From contig JACOVB010000047.1 of the NCBI GenBank assembly GCA_016177555.1, positions 1 to 8,352 of the forward strand: a stretch of 8,352 nucleotides of DNA. The letters run 5' to 3'. The notes below the pieces were generated by a model that had not been told where the DNA came from, made no database searches, and saw only the letters and a list, made by a program, of their open reading frames with translations. The position numbers were made by a program, and so were the translations under genes. This document shows positions 1 to 5,150 of the stretch, piece by piece. Each line of letters opens with the position of its first letter. The stretch's first letter is position 1. The DNA is from Candidatus Rokuibacteriota bacterium (lineage in GTDB: Bacteria; Methylomirabilota; Methylomirabilia; Rokubacteriales; CSP1-6).

Positions 1-471
1 GCTGGCCTCCAGCTCCTTGACCACGCCGAGGAGGGCCGTCTGGGCGCCGTCCGAGAGGTCGGCCTGGTCGAAGCCGAAGTAGACCTCGACAGTGTCCACC
101 GTCTTGTGGTTGTAGCGGTGCGACCAGATGCGCGTGAGGCGGCTCTCCACGCCGCCGGCCTTCACCATCGCGCCGTCGGCCGTCGACATGGCGCCGTCGG
201 CCTTGGCCAGGGCGCCGTCGGCCCTCGCCAGGGCGCCGTCGGCCTTCGCCAGGGCGCCGTCGGCGCGCTCACCGGCACCGCGCGCGAGCTTTGTGGTCTC
301 GCCGAGATTCGCGTCGGTTGTCTTGATCTGGTTGCCGAGCCCGTCCATCCGCTCGCCGATCTCGACTTCCTTCTTGCCCATGAGATCGCGGACCCAGTCC
401 CGAGTCGCGCAGCCCGAGACGACCATGAACAGGGCAGGCAGCAGCACAGCGGTTCTTGTTACGTGCACCAT
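1..471 (-). CDS. OmpA-family outer-membrane lipoprotein, N-terminal part (cut by window edge)
   Basis: The frame stays open for 157 codons from the ATG at 469-471 to the left edge, so the C-terminus is missing. Residues 1-21 are a lipoprotein signal (basic N-terminus, hydrophobic core, lipobox VVSGC with Cys21). Residues 25-62 are charged and probably helical. Residues 70-104 are five Ala/Asp-rich heptads (ADGALAK type) that could form an alanine-zipper helix like that of Lpp. From about residue 126 (VDTVEVYFGFDQADLSDGAQ) the sequence matches the first strand and helix of an OmpA C-terminal peptidoglycan-binding domain. The likely role is tethering the outer membrane to peptidoglycan. The start is set by a strong Shine-Dalgarno, AAGGAGGA, on the minus strand at 476-483, and by the signal peptide. 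The gene diverges from the two-component operon and probably shares its control region. The family call rests on only about 30 residues of the OmpA domain. Confidence 0.85.
   Translation of the reverse strand, partial: MVHVTRTAVLLPALFMVVSGCATRDWVRDLMGKKEVEIGERMDGLGNQIKTTDANLGETTKLARGAGERADGALAKADGALARADGALAKADGAMSTADGAMVKAGGVESRLTRIWSHRYNHKTVDTVEVYFGFDQADLSDGAQTALLGVVKELEAS
160..264 (-). repeat. 21-bp tandem repeat encoding five Ala-rich heptads
   Basis: Five in-frame 21-bp units encode ADGALAK, ADGALAR, ADGALAK, ADGAMST and ADGAMVK (residues 70-104 of the lipoprotein). On the plus strand the motif gcgccgtcggc recurs at 170, 191, 212, 233 and, slightly changed, 254. The three leftward plus-strand units after 191 are nearly identical, and the outer ones have diverged. 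This suggests expansion by slippage. The unit length equals two helical turns, so copies can be gained or lost without breaking the frame or the coiled-coil register. Confidence 0.9.
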
Positions 472-475
472 TGCG

Positions 476-483
476 TCCTCCTT
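476..483 (-). promoter_or_regulatory. Shine-Dalgarno of the OmpA-type lipoprotein
   Basis: On the minus strand the sequence AAGGAGGA lies 4-5 nt before the ATG at 471-469. It is close to perfect complementarity with the 16S anti-Shine-Dalgarno and fixes the start of this gene. Confidence 0.85.
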
Positions 484-522
484 CGCCGGAGTTGGGGATG
501 ATCGAAACCGACCCCTCGGTTT

Positions 523-537
523 GCAACATGCGCGCCA
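523..537 (-). promoter_or_regulatory. Candidate sigma-54 promoter for the OmpA lipoprotein
   Basis: The minus strand reads TGGCGCG-CATG-TTGC followed by AAA. It matches the consensus TGGCACG-N4-TTGC with a single difference (G for A in the -24 element). The GG and GC pairs are correctly spaced and the -12 element TTGCAAA is very good. It would start transcription near position 511, giving a leader of about 40 nt that contains the Shine-Dalgarno at 476-483. The palindromes at 601-636 lie upstream of it, where enhancer sites are expected. Confidence 0.6.
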
Positions 538-600
538 CTGCGCTGCCGCGTGTTTTCGCCCTCGAGAGAGCGGAATGGGGGCACGTCGCGATCGGCGACC

Positions 601-615
601 GCGTAGACTTTACGC
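601..615. promoter_or_regulatory. Palindromic operator/enhancer site A (distal to the regulator promoter)
   Basis: The sequence is GCGTAG-ACT-TTACGC, with exact 5-bp arms GCGTA/TACGC. It matches 9 of 12 arm positions of the perfect site next to it (622-636) and its centre (608) is exactly 21 bp from that site's centre. Paired dyads in helical phase upstream of sigma-54 promoters are the usual binding arrangement for NtrC-family activators. The assignment to the regulator encoded at 791-2179 is inferred from proximity. Confidence 0.55.
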
Positions 616-621
616 GGGGCC

Positions 622-636
622 GTGTAAGTGTTACAC
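622..636. promoter_or_regulatory. Perfect palindrome GTGTAA-GTG-TTACAC, enhancer site B
   Basis: This is a perfect dyad with 6-bp arms and a 3-bp spacer, centred on 629. It lies 90 bp before the first base of the -24 element at 719 and 92 bp before that of the leftward promoter (537). It can therefore serve both divergent genes. Its core GTAA-N3-TTAC recurs at 4203-4213 upstream of otsB. It is probably the best binding site of the Fis-type helix-turn-helix of the adjacent NtrC-family regulator. Confidence 0.65.
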
Positions 637-718
637 GACACGCGTGGCCGCGGGCTCCGGTGAATGTCTTCGCCAGCCTGGTTCCCCCGGTTGCGTCCAC
701 TTGACTGCCATCCCGGCT

Positions 719-733
719 TGGCACAGCCTATGT
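719..733 (+). promoter_or_regulatory. Candidate sigma-54 promoter for the two-component operon
   Basis: The sequence is TGGCAC-A-GCCT-ATGT. The -24 element TGGCAC is intact and spacing to the -12 G (732) is correct, but the -12 pair is GT instead of GC, so it is a weak match. Predicted transcription start is near 745, leaving a leader of about 46 nt to the ATG at 791. Its distance from palindromes 601-615 and 622-636 equals that seen at the otsB promoter, and this raises confidence. Autoregulation would follow. Confidence 0.45.
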
Positions 734-790
734 AGGCGGTTCGACTGCACACCGGGCGCCGGCGCGCCTTTGGGGGGCGAGACAAATCCC

Positions 791-2179
791 ATGAGCCTCA
801 AGATACTGGTAGTCGATGACGAGACCGCCGCGCGGAGGGGGCTGGTGTCTCTCCTCTCCGGCTGGGGCTATGCCGTCGAGGAGGCCGCCGACGGGCAGGA
901 GGCTCTCGAAAAGGCCGTCGCGGGCCTGCCGTCCGTGGTCATCACCGACCTCGTCATGCCCCGCCTCGACGGTCACGCTCTCCTCAAGGCGCTGCGCGAG
1001 GAGGCGCCCTTCGCCGCCGTCATCCTCTTGACGGGGCAAGGCAGCATCGAGACCGCCGTGGCCGCCATGAAGGACGGCGCCTACGACTACCTGACCAAGC
1101 CCGTGGACGTGGCGCGGCTCAAGCTGCTGATTCCCAAGGCCGCCTCCAGCAGCGAGGCCGTACGCGAGGTCGCGCTCCTGCGCCGTCAGCTCCGCCAGGT
1201 CATGGGGATGGGGCGGCTCGTGGGCACGGGGCCCGCGATGCAGGAGCTTTACCGGATGATCGAGATGGCGGCACCCACGCCGGCTCCCATCCTGATTACG
1301 GGGGAGAGCGGCACCGGCAAGGAACTGGTGGCGCGGACCATCCACGAGCTGTCGCAGCGGGCGCAGGCGCCGTTCGTCGCGGTCAACTGCGCGGCCATTC
1401 CCGAGACGCTCCTCGAGAGCGAGATCTTCGGCCATGAGAAGGGCGCTTTCACCGGCGCGCTCGAGCGCCGGGCCGGCTGCTTCGAGCTCGCGCACCAGGG
1501 GACACTCTTCCTCGACGAGATCGCCGAGATGAACCCGGCGATGCAGGCCAAGTTCCTTCGCGTCCTCGAGACCAGCACGGTCAGGCGCCTGGGCGGCCGG
1601 GCCGAGGTCCAGATGGACGTGCGCGTGCTGGCGGCCACGAACAAAGACCCACAAAAGGCGCTGCGAGAAGGCACGTTCCGCGAGGACCTCTACTACCGCC
1701 TGAACGTGGTCAGCCTTGCGCTGCCGCCGCTGCGCGACCGGCGCGAGGACATCCCGCTCCTCATTCAGGTCTTCATCGAGGAGTTCAACGCCAAGTACGA
1801 CAAGCGCATCGGCGGGGTCGACGAAGCGGCTCAGGCGGCGCTCGAGATGGCGCCGTGGCCCGGCAACGTGCGCGAGCTCAGGAACACCCTCGAGCGGGCG
1901 GTCATTGTCTGCGGCGACCAGCGCCTCGGTCTCAAGCACCTGTCCGATCTGTCCCGGACCGGGGGCCCGGACACGGCCCCCGCGCTCCTTCAGCCCCACT
2001 CGGCGGCGGCCGAGGACGCGCTGACCCTGCCGATCGGGACGACGCTGGACGACGCGGAGAAGCGGCTCATCCTGCGCACGCTCGCCGCCCAGGACAACAA
2101 CAAGACGCGCGCCGCTCAGGTCCTGGGCATCAGCCTCAAGACGCTGCACAACAAGCTCAAGGTGTACGGAGGGGCATGA
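791..2179 (+). CDS. NtrC-family sigma-54-dependent response regulator
   Basis: 462 aa. Residues 1-120 are a receiver domain: acidic pocket D9/D10, phosphoacceptor D53 (ITDLVMP), T81 and K103. Residues 143-375 are an AAA+ sigma-54 activator domain: Walker A GESGTGKE (171-178), the sigma-54-contacting L1 loop GAFTGA (218-223), Walker B GTLFLDE (237-243), arginine-finger region REDLYYRLNV (297-306) and WPGNVREL (356-363). Residues 418-460 carry a Fis-type helix-turn-helix with AAQVLGISLKTLHNKLK. All motifs are intact, so it should oligomerise on enhancers and remodel sigma-54 RNA polymerase after phosphorylation. ATG 791 is chosen because the receiver domain begins there; the upstream in-frame extension is not domain-like. 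The sensor kinase gene overlaps its stop (ATGA). Likely targets are its own promoter region and the otsB promoter. It belongs to the NtrC/ZraR/AtoC group, but the signal cannot be read from the sequence. Confidence 0.96.
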   Translation: MSLKILVVDDETAARRGLVSLLSGWGYAVEEAADGQEALEKAVAGLPSVVITDLVMPRLDGHALLKALREEAPFAAVILLTGQGSIETAVAAMKDGAYDYLTKPVDVARLKLLIPKAASSSEAVREVALLRRQLRQVMGMGRLVGTGPAMQELYRMIEMAAPTPAPILITGESGTGKELVARTIHELSQRAQAPFVAVNCAAIPETLLESEIFGHEKGAFTGALERRAGCFELAHQGTLFLDEIAEMNPAMQAKFLRVLETSTVRRLGGRAEVQMDVRVLAATNKDPQKALREGTFREDLYYRLNVVSLALPPLRDRREDIPLLIQVFIEEFNAKYDKRIGGVDEAAQAALEMAPWPGNVRELRNTLERAVIVCGDQRLGLKHLSDLSRTGGPDTAPALLQPHSAAAEDALTLPIGTTLDDAEKRLILRTLAAQDNNKTRAAQVLGISLKTLHNKLKVYGGA

Positions 2180-3660
2180 GGCTCCGGCTGGGGATCCGCT
2201 TCAGGGAAGCGGTCGCGGTCAGCCTGGTCGCGCTGGGGCTCGTGGCGGTGACCACGGCCGCGCACCTCGCCCAGCTCACCCGCGTCGTGGTGGAGGAGGC
2301 GGGGCGCCAGGCCGCGCTGGTGGCGCGGCAGATCTACGCCCAGAGCAGCCGCTCGATCCTGCGTGGGTCGCGGCGGGATCCGAGTGAATTGCTGCGGCGG
2401 GACGGCGAGCTCCGCGGCCTCCTCGACGCCAGCGTCGGCTATTCGCCGCACCTGCTGTACGTGCTCATCGCCGACCGCGCCGGGTGGATCATCGTCCACA
2501 CGGAGCGGCTCCGGGAGGGGACCGTGGCGCCGGCCTACCCAAGCCTCGACGCCCTCCTGAAGGAGAATGCCGTCTCGCGCTTTCTCACCCTCTATCGCGC
2601 CGGGCAGACGTACGAGGTCATGCTGCCGATGAACCTGGACGGCGAGCCCTTCGGGAGCATCCGGCTGGGGCTGAGCACGACGCTCCTCAGGCGCGAGCTG
2701 AACTCGGCGCTGCGCCAAAGCCTGACGCTGGCCGGGCTGGCCCTGCCGCTGGCCTGGCTCGTGGCCTGGGCCCTTGCGCGACTGATGCTGAAGCCCCTCC
2801 GATCGTTGACGCGGGAGGTCGGGCGGCTCGCCCGCGGCGAGTTCGAGATCGCGCCATCCAGGGTGGCGCACGACGAGTTCCAGGAGCTGTCCGCGGAGCT
2901 CCAGCGGCTGGGACAGCAGCTCGAGGCGGATCGCGTGGCCATGCTCTCCGAGCGCGCCCACGCGACCGTCCAGTCCCTCGTGAGCTACTCCAAGCGGCTG
3001 GCGGCGCTCGGCCGCCTGACCTCGGGCGTGGCCCACGAGGTCAAGAACCCGCTCAACGCGATGATGATCCATCTCGAGCTTCTGAAGGAGCGGCTGGACG
3101 CGCCTCCCCAGGAGGTGCAGCAGAGCCTGGAGGTGATCGGCGGCGAGATCCGGCGTCTCGACCGCGTCGTGCAGGGCTTCCTGCGCTTTATGCGGCCGCA
3201 CGAACTCGAGCTCAAGCCCATCGACGTCGCCACGCTCGTCCAGAGCGCCGTCGTGCTCGTCGAGGCTGAGTGGCAGAGCCAGGGGATCCACTTTGCCGTC
3301 GAGGTGGCGCCGGGGCTGCCCGCCATCGAGGCCGACGAAGAGCTTCTCCGGCAGGCCTTGCTCAACCTCATCCAGAACGCCTGCCAGGCCATGCCGCGGG
3401 GCGGTTTCGTCACGGTCGGCGCCCGGCTCGACGGCCACACGTTCTGCCTCGGGGTGACGGACGAGGGCGTGGGCATCCCGGCCGAAGAGGTCGAGCGCAT
3501 CTTCACGCTGTACTACACGACCAAGTCCGACGGGACCGGCATCGGGCTCTCGGTCGTCTACCGAATCGTGCAGATGCACGACGGCTCGATCGACGTACAG
3601 AGCGAGCTCGGGCGCGGCACGACCATGACGGTCAGGCTGCCGTTCAGGGAGGCGCGGTGA
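2176..3660 (+). CDS. Membrane sensor histidine kinase (extracytoplasmic sensor-HAMP-HisKA-HATPase)
   Basis: 494 aa. Membrane segments are at about 12-33 and 184-204. Between them lie about 150 extracytoplasmic residues with a PAS/Cache-like pattern (LLYVLIADRAGWIIVHT, 93-109, and PFGSIRLGLSTTLL, 158-171). A HAMP linker covers about 205-255. The dimerisation/phosphotransfer helix has GRLTSGVAHEVKNPLNAM with phospho-acceptor H287. The ATPase domain shows the N box NLIQNACQA (397-405), DEGVGI (429-434) and GTGIGLS (453-459). All catalytic motifs are present. ATG 2176 overlaps the regulator's stop by 4 nt and follows GGAGGGG at 2168-2174, so the pair is translationally coupled and almost certainly a cognate two-component system. 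The in-frame extension upstream of 2176 overlaps the regulator and is rejected. The ligand is unknown; an envelope or osmotic signal is inferred only from the neighbouring lipoproteins and trehalose genes. Confidence 0.95.
   Translation: MRLRLGIRFREAVAVSLVALGLVAVTTAAHLAQLTRVVVEEAGRQAALVARQIYAQSSRSILRGSRRDPSELLRRDGELRGLLDASVGYSPHLLYVLIADRAGWIIVHTERLREGTVAPAYPSLDALLKENAVSRFLTLYRAGQTYEVMLPMNLDGEPFGSIRLGLSTTLLRRELNSALRQSLTLAGLALPLAWLVAWALARLMLKPLRSLTREVGRLARGEFEIAPSRVAHDEFQELSAELQRLGQQLEADRVAMLSERAHATVQSLVSYSKRLAALGRLTSGVAHEVKNPLNAMMIHLELLKERLDAPPQEVQQSLEVIGGEIRRLDRVVQGFLRFMRPHELELKPIDVATLVQSAVVLVEAEWQSQGIHFAVEVAPGLPAIEADEELLRQALLNLIQNACQAMPRGGFVTVGARLDGHTFCLGVTDEGVGIPAEEVERIFTLYYTTKSDGTGIGLSVVYRIVQMHDGSIDVQSELGRGTTMTVRLPFREAR
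3646..3652 (+). promoter_or_regulatory. Shine-Dalgarno that fixes a GTG start
   Basis: AGGGAGG lies 4 nt before the GTG at 3657, inside the last codons of the kinase gene. It supports the GTG start of the small lipoprotein, which overlaps the kinase stop as GTGA. Confidence 0.8.
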
Positions 3661-4160
3661 GACTCGCGCTGCTGCTCGCCGCGGCCTGCCTGAGCCTCAC
3701 GGGCTGCGCGACGATCAAGAGCTGGTTCGCGCCTTCGACCCCGCCCGCCGGGGCCGAACAGCCCGACGAGTCCGCGCGGCGGGGCGCGCGCCCGCCGGCG
3801 CCGGCGGCGCCGCGCGCCGCGCCTCCCGCTCCCGGGGCGCCGCGCCCTCCCGCTCCGGCTCCCGCGGCGCCGACGCCCGCTCCCGATGTGTCGCCGCCCG
3901 TGCTGTCGCCCGTGCTGAGCGCTGTCGACGAGCAGAGGCTCCGCACGGAGACGCAGCAGCGCATCGACGGGACCGAGCAGCGCCTGCGCCAGATCGATCC
4001 GGCGAAGCTCGCTTCCGGTCAGCAGGACAGCCTGCGGACCGTCCAGAGCTTCCTCGACAAGGCTCGCGAGGCGTTGCAGGCGCAGGACATCCAGCGCGCT
4101 TACACGCTGGCCGACAAGGCCTACCTTCTGGCGGACGAGCTGAGCCGACGCCCGCGCTGA
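3657..4160 (+). CDS. Small Pro/Ala-rich lipoprotein in the two-component operon
   Basis: 167 aa from a GTG start. Residues 1-17 are a lipoprotein signal with lipobox SLTGC (Cys17). Residues 27-85 are a low-complexity Pro/Ala linker that could span periplasm or peptidoglycan. Residues 93-165 are predicted helical and rich in Gln, Arg, Leu and Ala, with two helices around DSLRTVQSFLDKAREALQAQ and RAYTLADKAYLLADELSR; this resembles a helical hairpin or TPR-like module. There is no recognisable catalytic motif. The gene is coupled to the kinase through a GTGA overlap, so it is probably an envelope partner of this signalling system: an accessory sensor, a structural lipoprotein, or merely a co-regulated output. 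The family is not recognised beyond lipoprotein; the signal peptide and operon position are the secure parts. Confidence 0.85.
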   Translation: MRLALLLAAACLSLTGCATIKSWFAPSTPPAGAEQPDESARRGARPPAPAAPRAAPPAPGAPRPPAPAPAAPTPAPDVSPPVLSPVLSAVDEQRLRTETQQRIDGTEQRLRQIDPAKLASGQQDSLRTVQSFLDKAREALQAQDIQRAYTLADKAYLLADELSRRPR

Positions 4161-4179
4161 CCCGGCGCCTCAGGGCGCT

Positions 4180-4194
4180 GTGTAAACGGTTCCC
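4180..4194. promoter_or_regulatory. Degenerate enhancer half-site pair upstream of otsB, site C
   Basis: GTGTAA-ACG-GTTCCC has a perfect left arm and a degraded right arm relative to the dyad at 622-636 (9 of 12 arm positions agree). Its centre (4187) is 21 bp from that of the next site and 111 bp before the -24 element at 4298. These are the same distances as for site A (601-615) at the regulator promoter. On its own it would not be convincing; the spacing is what supports it. Confidence 0.5.
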
Positions 4195-4200
4195 GCCGTG

Positions 4201-4215
4201 AGGTAACTCTTACCC
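4201..4215. promoter_or_regulatory. Palindromic enhancer site D upstream of otsB
   Basis: AGGTAA-CTC-TTACCC contains the dyad GGTAA-N3-TTACC and shares the core GTAA-N3-TTAC with the perfect palindrome at 622-636 (9 of 12 arm positions). Its centre (4208) is 90 bp before the first T of the sigma-54 element at 4298, exactly as site B is placed relative to 719. It is a probable binding site for the NtrC-family regulator at 791-2179. Confidence 0.6.
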
Positions 4216-4297
4216 GCTGCGCCCCACCTCAGACCGGTTGGAGCCTCCAAGTCCGCGGTATATGGGCCCCTGCCGCTGAGCGATGGCGGCCCGACGA

Positions 4298-4312
4298 TGG
4301 CACGCGCCTTGC
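4298..4312 (+). promoter_or_regulatory. Consensus sigma-54 promoter of the otsBA operon
   Basis: TGGCACG-CGCC-TTGC matches the sigma-54 -24/-12 consensus at every specified position. It sits in the 165-bp gap before otsB and reads toward it. Transcription would start about 12 bp after C4312, near 4324, only about 2 nt before the ATG at 4326. The trehalose operon would therefore depend on an NtrC-type activator, and one is encoded 2.1 kb upstream. Confidence 0.8.
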
Positions 4313-4325
4313 CCCTCCAGAGGCC

Positions 4326-5150
4326 ATGCACAAGGATCTGAGGGAAGACGTCAACGCTCTCACGGACTGGCTCTGCCCGTGGGTGAGCAGCGGGGGTAGC
4401 CTGCTCTTCATGACCGATTACGACGGCACGCTCACGCCTCACGTGCCCGATCCCGCCGAGGCGGAACTCGAGCCGGCCGTGTGGGAGCTTCTCTCCGGAC
4501 TCGCTCGCGCGCCGCACGTGCGTTTGGCCGTGATCTCGGGCCGTGACCTTCGCGACGTCGGACGGCGGGTCGCGGTGCCGGGCGCGGTCTACGCCGGCTG
4601 CCACGGTCTCGTGATCGACGGTCCGGGCATCGCCTTCAGTCATCCCGAGGCGCTCGCGCAGCAGCCGACAGTCCGGGCAGTAGGCGAAGCGCTGGCGCGC
4701 CGGGCCTCGGGCATCGACGGGATACGGATCGAGACAAAACGGTTCGGCATGACCATCCACTACCGTGACATGTCCGACGACGGGCGGCGGGAGTTCGAAA
4801 CCGATCTGGCGCAGGCCATCAACCAGTGCCAGGGCGCGCGCCTCAAGCTCTTCCACGGCACCAAGGCCGTCGAGATCCTGCCCCAGGTCGGCTGGAGCAA
4901 GGGCCACTGCGCGCTGAGGATCCGGGAGTGGGCGGCCAGCTCGCTCCCGCGGCCGATGCTCTCAGTCTATGTGGGCGACGACTGGACGGACGAGCTGGCG
5001 TTCGGAAAGCTCGTGGGTCAGGCGATCACCGTGCGTGTCGGGCCGGCCGAGGCCCCGTCGTGCGCGACGTACCGGTTCGACGGCGTGGAGGGCGTGCACC
5101 GGCTGCTCGAGCGGCTCGCCGCGGCCACCGGCCCACGGAGCGCGGCATGA
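4326..5150 (+). CDS. otsB: Trehalose-6-phosphate phosphatase (HAD superfamily)
   Basis: 274 aa, a normal length for OtsB. It hydrolyses trehalose 6-phosphate to trehalose in the cytoplasm, the second step of the OtsAB pathway. HAD motif I is DYDGTLTP with nucleophile D31 and acid/base D33; motif II is VISGRD (S71); the cap contains GCHGL (91-95) and the substrate-loop region after FHGTKAVEILP; motif III is K192 in GWSKG; motif IV is VGDDWTDE with D218, D219 and D222. All are intact. ATG 4326 leaves 30 residues before motif I. There is no clear Shine-Dalgarno and the predicted transcript start is about 2 nt upstream, so translation may be near-leaderless. The only later in-frame ATG, at 4410, would begin at the catalytic loop. 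The stop overlaps the start of the OtsA fusion (ATGA). The gene order, phosphatase before synthase, fits a coupled pathway. Confidence 0.95.
   Translation: MHKDLREDVNALTDWLCPWVSSGGSLLFMTDYDGTLTPHVPDPAEAELEPAVWELLSGLARAPHVRLAVISGRDLRDVGRRVAVPGAVYAGCHGLVIDGPGIAFSHPEALAQQPTVRAVGEALARRASGIDGIRIETKRFGMTIHYRDMSDDGRREFETDLAQAINQCQGARLKLFHGTKAVEILPQVGWSKGHCALRIREWAASSLPRPMLSVYVGDDWTDELAFGKLVGQAITVRVGPAEAPSCATYRFDGVEGVHRLLERLAAATGPRSAA

Larger units (their letters stand above)
472..790. other. Divergent control region between lipoprotein and response regulator
   Basis: No gene is supported in these 319 bases. Reading outward from the centre, they hold two palindromic sites (601-636), a leftward sigma-54-type promoter (523-537) with its Shine-Dalgarno (476-483), and a rightward sigma-54-type promoter (719-733). 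A purine-rich stretch at 772-781 is a weak ribosome site for the ATG at 791. An open frame upstream of 791 extends leftward through this region, but it has no codable protein character and overlaps the divergent gene. Confidence 0.7.

Noticed and set aside
128..790. Long in-frame upstream extension of the response regulator
   Set aside because: It covers the divergent lipoprotein gene and the promoter region. The receiver domain begins at the ATG at 791, and the added residues show no domain.
728..2149. 473-codon open frame antisense to the response regulator
   Set aside because: Long antisense frames are expected opposite high-GC genes. The sense strand has all catalytic motifs and the antisense product has none.
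2116..3579. 487-codon open frame antisense to the sensor kinase
   Set aside because: For the same reason: the sense frame carries the H, N and G boxes, while the antisense translation is low-complexity Arg/Glu/Leu.
3745..3905. GC-rich short repeats between 3745 and 3905, considered as a repeat element
   Set aside because: They are explained by the Pro/Ala-rich linker codons of the lipoprotein, with irregular unit length.
4165..4178. GCGCC-TCAG-GGCGC hairpin just after the small lipoprotein gene, considered as a terminator
   Set aside because: The stem is only 5 bp and no T-run follows; the next bases are the enhancer site. It could slow polymerase at most.
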